This document shows, in pieces, positions 9,057 through 17,452 of a stretch of DNA of 56,925 nucleotides. The notes beneath the pieces were generated by a model. That model did no database searches, was not told where the DNA came from, and saw nothing but the letters and a program-made list of their open reading frames with translations. A program made the translations under genes and the position numbers. This DNA is from Spirochaetes bacterium ADurb.Bin133 (GTDB taxonomy: Bacteria; Spirochaetota; GWE2-31-10; MWDO01): positions 1-56,925 of the forward strand of contig MWDO01000013.1 of the NCBI GenBank assembly GCA_002070605.1. Reading direction: 5' to 3'. The first letter of the stretch is position 1, and each line of letters begins with the position of its first letter.

Positions 9057-9518
9057 ATGGACGCTTTGAATAAATATTTATTTTTTTCCGTTTCTAACGA
9101 TTTGTATTGCATTCCTATAATGATAGTTAGAGAAATTATAAGATATGAAAAAATAACTCCTATGAGGGACGCCGACAACTACCTTAAAGGAGTTATTAAT
9201 CTAAGGGGAAAAATTATTCCAATTATCGATATGAGATTAAAATTCGGAATTGAAGCAAAAGAATACGACGATAGAACCGTTTTTATAATAGTCGATATTA
9301 ACGGCGATAAAGAGGTCTACAACGTAGGAATCGCAGTCGATTCGGTATCGGACGTTATTGACGTAAATAGCAATCAGATTGAAAAAACTCCGGAAGTCGG
9401 CTTTAAATTAAAAACCGAGTATCTTAAAGGGATAGCAAAGATAAAAAATCAGATTGCCATGATAATAGATATGAATAAAATCGTTAAAACTGAAGATATT
9501 ATTGAACTAACTAATTAA
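9057..9518 (+). CDS. cheW: Chemotaxis coupling protein CheW
   Basis: Scaffold protein of 153 residues that links receptors to CheA. The whole protein is one CheW-like beta-barrel domain. It has YLFFSVSNDLYCIPIMIVREII at the start, the conserved LKGVINLRGKIIPIIDMRLKF region (about 43-62), and the second-half motif AVDSVSDVIDVNSNQI. No extra domain is present. It is the last gene of the cheA-cheY-mcp-cheW unit and is followed by a hairpin terminator shared with the convergent kbp-like gene. Size and motifs are standard, so the call is firm. Confidence 0.95.
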   Translation: MDALNKYLFFSVSNDLYCIPIMIVREIIRYEKITPMRDADNYLKGVINLRGKIIPIIDMRLKFGIEAKEYDDRTVFIIVDINGDKEVYNVGIAVDSVSDVIDVNSNQIEKTPEVGFKLKTEYLKGIAKIKNQIAMIIDMNKIVKTEDIIELTN

Positions 9519-9526
9519 TAAAAAAA

Positions 9527-9545
9527 ACCGGCGAAAACCGCCGGT
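9527..9545 (-). terminator. Rho-independent terminator between cheW and the kbp-like gene
   Basis: ACCGGCG and CGCCGGT form a 7-bp stem with a 5-nt loop. On the minus strand the stem is followed by a run of T, so it mainly serves the kbp-like gene. In the rightward direction the downstream sequence is not T-rich, so cheW termination is less certain. Confidence 0.8.
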
Positions 9546-9558
9546 AAGTTATAGTTTA

Positions 9559-9993
9559 TTAAACGTTTTTGGGTATTCTGATTACCTGTCCGGGATATAT
9601 CAGATTGGGGTCCTTTATAACCTCTCTGTTAGCTTCAAAAAGCGCAGGCCACTTCTTTGAATCGCCGTAAAATTTCTGAGCAATTTTGAAAAGAGCGTCG
9701 CCCTTAACGATCGTATAGAATTCCGAGTCGCCGGTTCCTACCTTAGATTTAACTTTTAATTCAGAATCGTCGACAGATTTGATCCCTTTGATATTGCCGA
9801 GTATCAATATAGCCTTCTCTCTATCGGCGTCGTTTTCGCATTCGCCCGATATCTTGGCGTCGCCTTTTTCGCACGAAATGGCTAAATTGGCAATTTTTCC
9901 CGGCATATCCTTCTCAACCTTTTCTTTCAATTGAGCGTCGCTCAATCCGGCCATCTTTTCGCCCATATCCGATAAAAATTTAAATAATCCCAT
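9559..9993 (-). CDS. kbp: BON and LysM domain protein, Kbp (YgaU) family
   Basis: The 144-residue protein matches the layout of E. coli Kbp (YgaU), a small soluble protein reported to bind potassium. It starts MGLFKFLSDMGEKM, has a BON domain (about 25-85, with ISGECENDADREKAILILGNIKGIKSVDD) and ends with a LysM domain (about 93-143, FYTIVKGDALFKIAQKFYGDSKKWPALFEANR, YPGQVIRIP). There is no signal peptide, as in Kbp. The ribosome-binding site AGGAGA precedes the ATG. It is a single-gene unit convergent with cheW. A role in potassium or osmotic response is known for the family and inferred here. Confidence 0.88.
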   Translation of the reverse strand: MGLFKFLSDMGEKMAGLSDAQLKEKVEKDMPGKIANLAISCEKGDAKISGECENDADREKAILILGNIKGIKSVDDSELKVKSKVGTGDSEFYTIVKGDALFKIAQKFYGDSKKWPALFEANREVIKDPNLIYPGQVIRIPKNV

Positions 9994-10083
9994 AAAATCT
10001 CCTTGTTTCTTATTTGTTTTTTCTGCGCCTAAAAACTTTAAACGCCAGATTGATAGAAATATACTCTATTTCCACCCCCCCAT

Positions 10084-10111
10084 ATTGTATTAAAAATATT
10101 TATAATGTCAA
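10084..10111 (-). promoter_or_regulatory. Candidate promoter of the kbp-like gene, start site in a G7 tract
   Basis: On the minus strand TTGACA (10106-10111) and TACAAT (10084-10089) are 16 bp apart. The expected start point falls in a run of seven G (10075-10081), unusual in this AT-rich DNA. The leader would be about 85 nt. Confidence 0.5.
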
Positions 10112-10146
10112 GGAATTTTTAACAATAATTAATATCTAAATAATTG

Positions 10147-10176
10147 TTGATAATATCAAAAATATTTTGTTATAAT
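10147..10176 (+). promoter_or_regulatory. Candidate promoter of the HD hydrolase / AddB-like operon
   Basis: TTGATA at 10147-10152 and consensus TATAAT at 10171-10176 are 18 bp apart. Transcription would begin near 10183, about 30 nt before the ATG at 10213. Confidence 0.6.
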
Positions 10177-10212
10177 CGGTTCTGATTCTTTCTTATTAGA
10201 TCGGGATTGGTT

Positions 10213-11403
10213 ATGATTGATAAAAACTTGCTTTTAAAAATATTCGGCGCTTTTTATATGGAGAGGTGGAACGACAAACTTAGGCCGCTTCCTTTTTATG
10301 AAATAGATAAGCAATCGCATAAAATGATGATCGCTTTTTTTCTTGCAAATTTTGAAGACGACAAAGAGGGGTTTGACTGGCAAGAAATTATCGAGGGCGG
10401 AATTTTTGAATTAATTCAGAGACTTATTATTACAGATATAAAGCCGTCCGTTTTGAGAAAAATAAAGGAGTATAAAGAGAAAAACGAAGAGTTCAAAGAT
10501 TGGATTTACGAGCAGGCGCGCCCAATGATCGCGTCGTTAGGTCTGGAATTTTTGCAAAAATTCAAAAATTACAATAAATCTGAAGACTACGACAATTTAA
10601 ACAGAAAAATTTTGGGCGCGGCGCATTTATACGCTTCAAAATGGGAATTTGATATAATCGAGCGGGCTAATCCCGAAGGTTACGATATCGATCTTATCAA
10701 AAAGGAATTTGAAGATTCGATGGAGAAATTTTACGATCTTGAAGGCATCAAGCTCCTTGGATTGTATAAATCTTACAGAAAATTTATAGACCTTTGCGGT
10801 CAACTGAGATTTCAGTTAAGATGGGCTAACCTTCACCGTATCCCGAAAACCTCCGTTCTCGGACACTCCTTTTTCGTCGCGGTTTTTTCATATTTATTTT
10901 CATATCTAAACGGTTCCTCTCCAAGACGGGCGCGAAATAATTATTTAACGGGACTTTTCCACGATCTGCCCGAAGTCCTAACCAGGGATATTATTTCGCC
11001 GGTAAAAAAATCGATTGACGGGCTTTCGGATATTATTAAAGATTTTGAACGGGAACAGATGGAAAAAATAGTATATCCGCTGGCTCCTAAAAAAATTAAT
11101 GAAGCTCTTCGATTTTACTCGGAAAATGAATTTGACAATATCGTCGAGATTAGCGGCGTTTTTAGAAATTTTCACAATGAAGAAATTCCTTCGATATACA
11201 ACAAAGATAATTTCAACGTCAAAGACGGAGCGCTCGTAAAGGCGGTCGACGAGCTCTCGGCGTTTATCGAAGCCAAAACCGCTCTTGAAAACGGCGGCAA
11301 TTCCAAAGAGTTCTCGACCGCCGCGGTAACGCTAAAAGAAAAATATATGAATTCCGGTTCGATATGCGGAATCGATTTTTCTAAGATATACGGCGAATTC
11401 TAA
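10213..11403 (+). CDS. HD domain hydrolase
   Basis: The 396-residue protein has a metal-dependent HD phosphohydrolase core: LGHSFFVAVFSYLFSYL, with H218 as first ligand, and GLFHDLPEVLTRDI, with the H250-D251 pair. This is the pattern of the HD_3 (YfbR-like) group, which includes 5'-nucleotidases. The N-terminal 200 residues are a helical region I do not recognise. The ATG at 10213 is chosen over an in-frame TTG six bases upstream. Its stop codon overlaps the ATG of the AddB-like nuclease by one base (TAATG), so the two are translationally coupled. That pairing suggests a nucleotide or DNA-end metabolism role, but the substrate is unknown. Confidence 0.82.
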   Translation: MIDKNLLLKIFGAFYMERWNDKLRPLPFYEIDKQSHKMMIAFFLANFEDDKEGFDWQEIIEGGIFELIQRLIITDIKPSVLRKIKEYKEKNEEFKDWIYEQARPMIASLGLEFLQKFKNYNKSEDYDNLNRKILGAAHLYASKWEFDIIERANPEGYDIDLIKKEFEDSMEKFYDLEGIKLLGLYKSYRKFIDLCGQLRFQLRWANLHRIPKTSVLGHSFFVAVFSYLFSYLNGSSPRRARNNYLTGLFHDLPEVLTRDIISPVKKSIDGLSDIIKDFEREQMEKIVYPLAPKKINEALRFYSENEFDNIVEISGVFRNFHNEEIPSIYNKDNFNVKDGALVKAVDELSAFIEAKTALENGGNSKEFSTAAVTLKEKYMNSGSICGIDFSKIYGEF

Positions 11404-14186
11404 TGGCTACGACGTTTTTCGCCGCAAGCGGCGCTTTATCTCCGGAAGAGGCTATATACGAACTTCTCAACCGATTAAATACTAAAACTACCGTTATTTT
11501 CAAGGAAAAATCAGTATTTGACTCGTTTACGCATAAATTCAGTTCATTAATCCTTAAAGGAAGCGTCGTTTGCGCTAATTTTGAAGATATTAAAGAGAAT
11601 ATATTTGTTTCCGACAGACCTATCGTAGCGGAAGACCGAAGAGTTATCTCTTTTTATAAAAGTCTGAAAAAATCTGATAAAGAATTCTTCAAGCTGGAAA
11701 ACTATTTTCAAACTATACCTCTCGCTAACAACTTCTTTTCGTTATTTCAAGAATTATCGTCGGAATTTATCGAACCGGAGTCGATTTTAAATAATCGCGA
11801 CCTTTTAACTAACGAATTTCAAAGAAACTTTTTTGTTAAACTTGTCGAGATAAGAGAGCAATTAAAAATATTTCTTGAAAACAAATCGCTCGAAGATAAA
11901 ATTTTTCTTTATAACAAAGACAATTTTGATAAAAACCGCGATACGATTTGGCGGATAATCGATAAACAAATCCCGCTAATCTTCGTAGACTGCTTTTCGG
12001 CGAATAAAATAGAAGAGTCAATTTTAAAAACTATAGCCGAATCGGTCGACGCTAGCTATTATATATCCGGTCTGCCTCTATCCCTTATCGATAATTCTAC
12101 TTTTAGACTGATTTACGAAGAAAAAACCAAATATTTGAAAAATTTCGACTTTTTTCTGACAAATAAGGTAAATATTTACGTATCGCAGAATAAAACCGCT
12201 ATGTTAAGCGATCTATTTAACTATTTAGGCGACAAGAAAAACGCGTCCGTTTTGAATTGCGATAAAGACGACGTCTACGCGTATTTGCTGAATAGAGACG
12301 TTTTTTCTTTAAAAGAAGAACTTCCTTACATAAATAGGGGAATTTACGCCTATTTTGACATGTTTTATAAGATATTAGAAAATATATCTTATAATCCGAC
12401 GGTAAAAACTTTTTTTATAAGCATAGACTCGGTTTTAGACGCGTTTTCAACGTACGATTTTATAAAATATTATTTATCCGACGAGCTTATCTCCAAGTAC
12501 AGAGACAAATTATTATCGTATATCTCTAATAACGTAATTTATATCGACTATACTTTTCGTAAATTCGAAGAAAACGACGAGCTCAAAGAGTTAAAACAGG
12601 ATTTAAAAACTCTTTTAGAGATAAAAAATATTTCGGGGTTCAAAAATTTCTGTTATAAAAGAGATTTTGTCAGATTTAAAGAGAATATTCAAAATTCCTA
12701 CGATACTTTTTTTATCGCCGTCGAAGATATAGAGTCGATCGAGATATTGGATATGGTATCCGACTGGAATGAAATATTTGAACCGGCGGGACGTATTTCT
12801 AAAATCGGAAGCGGATTTATCAAACTTCTGTTAGACTATTTGAAACCCAAAAAACTGAAGATTTCCGATAAAAATGCCGGAATTAACTTTTATTCAACGG
12901 ACGATTTTAATTTCAACTCTAAACGCAAAGAGTTGGCCGTAATTAATATTGATTCGTCGCGATACCCCGTTGTAGAGCAAAAAAACTTTTTATTTACCGA
13001 AAACGACAGAATTAAACTAAACCTTCCCGCCGCCGATTACTCTATATTTCTACAACGGTTGAATATTCTAAAATTATTGCAAAATTATGAAGAACTGAAC
13101 TTTTTTTACATAAAAAATTTGAATAAAAATATTGGAGCGAGCGGTTTTATTGAAGAGATAAAACTTATGTCGAAGGATAAGAATATCGAAATAAACGAGA
13201 TAAAAACCTCGATTTTTAACGATAACTACCTCTATTATTATAATAATATTTTAAAAAACGGAGATAACGGAGCTTCAAAAGACGCATCCGCTAAAAATAA
13301 GATTTTATCTAAAAATGAAAAGCTCGTTATTCCGATAGATTACGACAAAGACTTTCTAAAAAACAGACTCGAATTGAGTTACTCGTCGTTTTCCGAACTG
13401 ACAAAAGATCAAATATCTTTCTTTATAAAATATCTTATGAAGCTCGATAATTTCAAATTGAAAAGCAATCCCAAAATTAATAATCAACTGATAGGCGTAA
13501 TAACGCACGATACTTTCCGCTTACTATTTGAAACGATTGAGAAAGACAAAATAGATCTAAACGACACGGCTTCAATTATGCAGATTATCGATAAAATATT
13601 CGACGACTATTTTATCTCTTTTAAAGAAGAAAACTATATTTACAAACTTCCAAACAACGTCGGCGCGATTTTTTTCCAAAAAGTAATTTTGGAATTTATA
13701 CGGGAAAGCGCCGTCTATTTTATAAAAATGATTAAACAAGATATCGGAGATAAACCGATGAAATTGATCCCCGAAAAAAAAGATCTGTCCAGAGACGAAA
13801 TCAGAGGCGTTTCTATACCGTTAAGCGATTATTTCAAAGATAATCCTTTGACTCTGCATATAACCGCGAAATCCGATCTGAGAATTGAAGCCGGCGATAA
13901 GCGCTACGTTTACGACTACAAGTCCGGCTCGGGCGAACCGGATAAAATTCAACTTAAATTTTATGAATATTTTTATTATCTATTCGACAACAAAACAGAA
14001 ATCGGCGACATATCTTCGTATTTTTATATGGTATTTAAAAAAGATTTTATTGCTAACGACGACAAAGAGAACCTTATCGACATTATTATAACTAGTCTCA
14101 ATGAACTGTTCGAAAAAGGATGCTTTTCGCTTCCTGAAAAGAAATACGGATACAATCAAGAATTTTTAGATATTTACAGAGCCTGA
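11403..14186 (+). CDS. AddB/RecB-like PD-(D/E)XK nuclease
   Basis: The 927-residue protein ends in a RecB-type nuclease domain. D825 in KSDLRIEAG, D838 and K840 in YDYKSG, and the following QLKFYEYFYYLF match the PD-(D/E)XK arrangement of RecB/AddB nucleases. The first 780 residues resemble AddB-type inactivated helicase domains only in length and general pattern; I find no Walker A motif. There is no C-terminal cysteine cluster like that of Firmicutes AddB. It is coupled to the HD gene upstream. The expected partner helicase-nuclease AddA is not adjacent, because the gene is followed directly by repeat DNA. Likely role: processing double-strand DNA ends for recombination. Nuclease domain is confident, AddB role moderate. 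Confidence 0.75.
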   Translation: MATTFFAASGALSPEEAIYELLNRLNTKTTVIFKEKSVFDSFTHKFSSLILKGSVVCANFEDIKENIFVSDRPIVAEDRRVISFYKSLKKSDKEFFKLENYFQTIPLANNFFSLFQELSSEFIEPESILNNRDLLTNEFQRNFFVKLVEIREQLKIFLENKSLEDKIFLYNKDNFDKNRDTIWRIIDKQIPLIFVDCFSANKIEESILKTIAESVDASYYISGLPLSLIDNSTFRLIYEEKTKYLKNFDFFLTNKVNIYVSQNKTAMLSDLFNYLGDKKNASVLNCDKDDVYAYLLNRDVFSLKEELPYINRGIYAYFDMFYKILENISYNPTVKTFFISIDSVLDAFSTYDFIKYYLSDELISKYRDKLLSYISNNVIYIDYTFRKFEENDELKELKQDLKTLLEIKNISGFKNFCYKRDFVRFKENIQNSYDTFFIAVEDIESIEILDMVSDWNEIFEPAGRISKIGSGFIKLLLDYLKPKKLKISDKNAGINFYSTDDFNFNSKRKELAVINIDSSRYPVVEQKNFLFTENDRIKLNLPAADYSIFLQRLNILKLLQNYEELNFFYIKNLNKNIGASGFIEEIKLMSKDKNIEINEIKTSIFNDNYLYYYNNILKNGDNGASKDASAKNKILSKNEKLVIPIDYDKDFLKNRLELSYSSFSELTKDQISFFIKYLMKLDNFKLKSNPKINNQLIGVITHDTFRLLFETIEKDKIDLNDTASIMQIIDKIFDDYFISFKEENYIYKLPNNVGAIFFQKVILEFIRESAVYFIKMIKQDIGDKPMKLIPEKKDLSRDEIRGVSIPLSDYFKDNPLTLHITAKSDLRIEAGDKRYVYDYKSGSGEPDKIQLKFYEYFYYLFDNKTEIGDISSYFYMVFKKDFIANDDKENLIDIIITSLNELFEKGCFSLPEKKYGYNQEFLDIYRA

Positions 14187-14663
14187 TAAAAATTATCTGT
14201 CGCATATGTGTCAATTTATTCGTCGGGAAGCGACGCGGCGGCGTATGCGTCGCGCTGAACCCTCGATTTAAATCGAGGGTTCAATAGCAGCGGCGCGTGT
14301 AGCTCCATATGCGTCAATTTTTATACGACAATTGTCGCGCGCGATAAAAGCGGGAATTCCCGTTTTGAATATACTAAAATGCTAAACACTGCTAATGCCG
14401 GGACCTTAGCGGGGCTTGCGGCGTTAAGAACAAAATGCTCCCATATGTGTCATTTCGCCTAAGGAACGGCGCGGCGGTTATACGGCGCATATGTGTCAAA
14501 TTTTTATCGGGGAGTAGCCGCGGCGTATGTAACCCCATATGTGTCAATTTTTTATCGGGAAGTAGCCGCGTCCCATATGTGTCATTTTATTCGTCAAGGA
14601 GCGACGCGGCGCCGTATAGCTCCATATGTGTCAATTTATTTCCCACCCCAAAAAACCGATGGG
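14187..14663. repeat. Repeat-filled gap with seven CATATG-core copies and nested palindromes
   Basis: There is no gene in this 487-bp gap between convergent genes. CATATG(T/C)GTC cores start at 14203, 14306, 14442, 14488, 14536, 14574 and 14623. The last five are spaced 46, 48, 38 and 49 bp, and GC-rich segments such as GGGGAGTAGCCGCGGCG lie between them. The right end (14646-14663) is CCCCAAAAAACCGATGGG, an element end of the type seen elsewhere; no matching left end was found. Palindromes CGACAATTGTCG (14326-14337) and CGGGAATTCCCG (14351-14362) lie in the middle. The array runs in the opposite orientation to the one at 23.6-24.2 kb. Confidence 0.85.
14256..14283. repeat. 28-bp perfect palindrome
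   Basis: TGAACCCTCGATTT followed directly by its exact reverse complement. As RNA it could fold to a hairpin with a tiny loop. As DNA it is a symmetric site. It is embedded in the repeat cluster and is not seen elsewhere in the window. Confidence 0.8.
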
Positions 14664-14673
14664 ATAAAAAACG

Positions 14674-15900
14674 CTATTTCTTTACCAATAGCGCCAGTAA
14701 TTCCAAATGGCGAGTCTGCGGAAACATATCTACCAACGCCAGCTCTTTTATCTTATAATCGTTTGATAAGAGCGATATATCCCGAGCCATCGTTTGATGT
14801 TTGCACGACGAATATATTATTTTCTTAGGAGAAATATCTAAAATGCTATCCAGAGTTTTTTGGTCTATCCCTTTTCTGGGCGGGTCTATTATAACTACGT
14901 CGGCGCGCCCCAGTTTATCGACGACCTCTTCTACGGCCGATTCGATAAATTTAACGTTTGACGCGCCGCCGTTTATCTCCAGGTTATGCAGAGCGTCCTT
15001 AATGGAACTTTTTGACAGCTCGACTCCGATCGTTTCGCTTGAAAAATGACCGACAAAAAGCGTTATCAATCCGATTCCGCAGTATAGGTCAAATATTCTT
15101 TCGTTTTTATTTTTATCCAAAAAACTTATAATTTTTTCTATCCATAACGGTATAACGTAGTCGTTTACTTGAAAAAAACTGTCTTTTGAAATTTTGTACT
15201 TTATTGAAAGCCCCGCCGCGCTAACCGTTTCATAGACCTCGGAGTCCCTATATCCATCGACTTTTATCCAGTTAATCACGGTATCGCCGTCTAAAGTAGT
15301 TCTAACTTTGAAGTTATGCTTCGGATAGTCGCCGTTTCTAACTGCGTTAAGAGCTTTATTAATCCCGTTCATAGCTATTTTGCACTCTTCAATATCGACG
15401 ACAAACCTGGAGTCCTTCCTGAAAAAACCGATACTTTTATATCTCATACCGACTTTGAAGGTCTCGGTATTTCTATAATTATAGCAAGGATCGCTTTTAA
15501 TAACGTCCGTTATTTCGACGTCTTCCATTTTACCTATCGATTTGAAGGTATCTATAGCCAGAGCTTTTTTAACTTCGAGTTGCGTATCGTAATCCAACAT
15601 CTGATAATCGCACCCGCCGCATAAAGAAAAATAGGCGCATTGCGGCTCAATCCTCGACGCCGACGCTTCGAGTATCTCCAGCGGCTCGGCTATAGCGTAA
15701 TCTTTGTGTTCTCTATATATATTTACCCTGACAAGCTCGCCGGGAAGAACATATCTTACAAATACGGGCTTCGAGTCGGCGTCGTAAGCGAGACACATCC
15801 CCTCGTTTACAAATTTAACTATTTTTAAAGTCTCTTCTCTTTTAACGCTTTTTATTTTTCTTGGATTAATATTTTCTACTACTCCGTCAAATTCCGTCAT
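14674..15900 (-). CDS. TrmA/RlmD-family RNA (uracil-5-)-methyltransferase
   Basis: SAM-dependent enzyme forming 5-methyluridine in rRNA or tRNA. The 408-residue protein begins with a TRAM RNA-binding domain (about 20-78). It has four cysteines for a [4Fe-4S] cluster (C88, C94, C97 and C173) and a Rossmann fold with IFDLYCGIGLITL (about 269-281) and DPPRKG (339-344). The catalytic cysteine is C366 in YSSCKHQT. The C-terminal DMFPQTRHLELLALL is a family signature. The cluster and the TRAM domain favour an RlmD/RlmCD-type rRNA enzyme, but the exact uridine cannot be told. The ribosome-binding site GGAAGGGGA precedes the ATG. It is convergent with the AddB-like gene across the repeat cluster. Confidence 0.9.
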   Translation of the reverse strand: MTEFDGVVENINPRKIKSVKREETLKIVKFVNEGMCLAYDADSKPVFVRYVLPGELVRVNIYREHKDYAIAEPLEILEASASRIEPQCAYFSLCGGCDYQMLDYDTQLEVKKALAIDTFKSIGKMEDVEITDVIKSDPCYNYRNTETFKVGMRYKSIGFFRKDSRFVVDIEECKIAMNGINKALNAVRNGDYPKHNFKVRTTLDGDTVINWIKVDGYRDSEVYETVSAAGLSIKYKISKDSFFQVNDYVIPLWIEKIISFLDKNKNERIFDLYCGIGLITLFVGHFSSETIGVELSKSSIKDALHNLEINGGASNVKFIESAVEEVVDKLGRADVVIIDPPRKGIDQKTLDSILDISPKKIIYSSCKHQTMARDISLLSNDYKIKELALVDMFPQTRHLELLALLVKK

Positions 15901-15969
15901 TAAAATTCCCCTTCCACAGTTCGGTATACGACGCCCCCTTTATAGAGAGTTGAGATTTATACAAAAGTT

Positions 15970-17412
15970 CTAAATTTTATCCTCAAATTCCTCATATCTT
16001 TCAAAAATTGTATCGCAATATTCTTTAAAAGAATTTTTATCCTGAAAATCAAAATATTCAAGTATTTTCCCGTCAATATTTTCAAAATCCGCCGTATTTC
16101 TTAGATAATAATAAATCGCGTCGGCGAGATAGACCGTATATACGACTTCCTTATTTTTTATTCTATAATCGTGAGGTATATGATGATATCTCATTGCTTC
16201 GTAAAGAAATTCCGGAAAATTCCACTTTTCCGATAGTTTAGAGCCTATAACCGAATGATTATAGCCGCTTATGATAGATTCTACGCTAAAACTGTTCATG
16301 CCATTTTTCAAACAAAGATCGTTTATCGAATCGATAAGCCCGGGTTTAACAGAATTTACTATAATTTTGCCAAAATCGTGCAACATTCCGCAAATAAAAG
16401 CGTTCTCTTTAAGTTCTTTATCTTTTTTTAATTTAGCCGCCAGTTCGTTTGAGTAGAAAGCTACCTCCTGACAGTGCTTCATAATATTTTTAATAAGGTT
16501 TAAATTGTACTTATTCATAAAAATCTTTTTTGTCGAATAAAATATTACAACATTTTTTATATATTTTATCCCTATCGTTCTTACCGCCTCTTCAATTGAC
16601 TCTACTTTTCGGTTAGGCAGGTATAAAGGGGAATTTGCCAACTTCAACAAATCGGCGGTCATTGCCGGATCTTTTTTAATAATGGCGGATATTCCGGAAA
16701 AATTGGTATTCGGATTGTTTAAAGTGTAAATAGCTTCTAAAATATGTTGCGGATATTGCGGAATATTCTGTATCTCTTTCGATATCTCTTCGCTTATAAT
16801 ATCGTCTTTAAAGTTATCGAGGTTTTTTAAAGGAATACCAAACTTTATCTCCGTTTTTTTCTCTTTTTCAGTCAATGGAAGAGCCGAAATTTCGACTCCG
16901 AGATTTTTAATCATAATAAAGGCGGAGTAAATATTTTTATCAATACGCTTCAAAACGTCGCCGTTATTTAACGCTTCTTTAATGTTGCTGATTTGTCTCG
17001 CTAAAATCATAGAATTTTCTATAGATTTTTTTTCTATCCCTGAGAATAAAATATTTATTTTATAAACAATACAGAGACAATCTTCCTTATCGATATAAAG
17101 ATCCAAACTAAGATTGATATTTCTAGTCAGAGCCAATAAATAATCCGAGTCCGCCTCAAAATCGTTTTTATCATTCTCATATTCGGAGCAATATTTTATA
17201 TATTCTTCATACGAACGAACTTTTATCCCTTTTTTATATAGATACGCCCTTTTAAGAATAGAGTTGTTAAAAAACTTATCCATCTCGTTGAGAATAAAAT
17301 AAACGTTGTAAAGACAGCGCTCCTTGTTAAAACTAGCCAGAAAGTCGCTAAGGTAATTGAAAATATTCAATTTTTCATTTCTAGAAAATAATCTTATTTC
17401 TAAACTTGACAT
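15970..17412 (-). CDS. HDOD domain signalling protein
   Basis: The 480-residue protein carries an HDOD domain at about 215-440, with IQNIPQYPQHILEAIYTLNNP, IIKKDPAMTADLLKLANSPLY and SIEEAVRTIGIKYIKNVVIF. A GMLHDFGKIIV motif follows, so at least part of an HD metal site is kept. The first 200 residues are of unknown fold, perhaps GAF-like. HDOD proteins act in signalling, including chemotaxis, motility and cyclic-di-GMP output; no enzymatic activity is established for most. It lies 40 bp downstream of the large Fe-S flavoprotein and may be co-transcribed. GGGATAG just before the ATG is a weak ribosome-binding site. Function beyond signalling is not inferred. Confidence 0.82.
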   Translation of the reverse strand: MSSLEIRLFSRNEKLNIFNYLSDFLASFNKERCLYNVYFILNEMDKFFNNSILKRAYLYKKGIKVRSYEEYIKYCSEYENDKNDFEADSDYLLALTRNINLSLDLYIDKEDCLCIVYKINILFSGIEKKSIENSMILARQISNIKEALNNGDVLKRIDKNIYSAFIMIKNLGVEISALPLTEKEKKTEIKFGIPLKNLDNFKDDIISEEISKEIQNIPQYPQHILEAIYTLNNPNTNFSGISAIIKKDPAMTADLLKLANSPLYLPNRKVESIEEAVRTIGIKYIKNVVIFYSTKKIFMNKYNLNLIKNIMKHCQEVAFYSNELAAKLKKDKELKENAFICGMLHDFGKIIVNSVKPGLIDSINDLCLKNGMNSFSVESIISGYNHSVIGSKLSEKWNFPEFLYEAMRYHHIPHDYRIKNKEVVYTVYLADAIYYYLRNTADFENIDGKILEYFDFQDKNSFKEYCDTIFERYEEFEDKI

Positions 17413-17452
17413 CTATCCCGCCCCATTCTCAAAAGTAATCTATCGCTCCCGA

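Noticed and set aside
14435-14828. Two overlapping plus-strand frames of about 107-111 codons
   Set aside because: They run through the repeat cluster into the antisense of the RNA methyltransferase and encode the same repeat-derived peptides.
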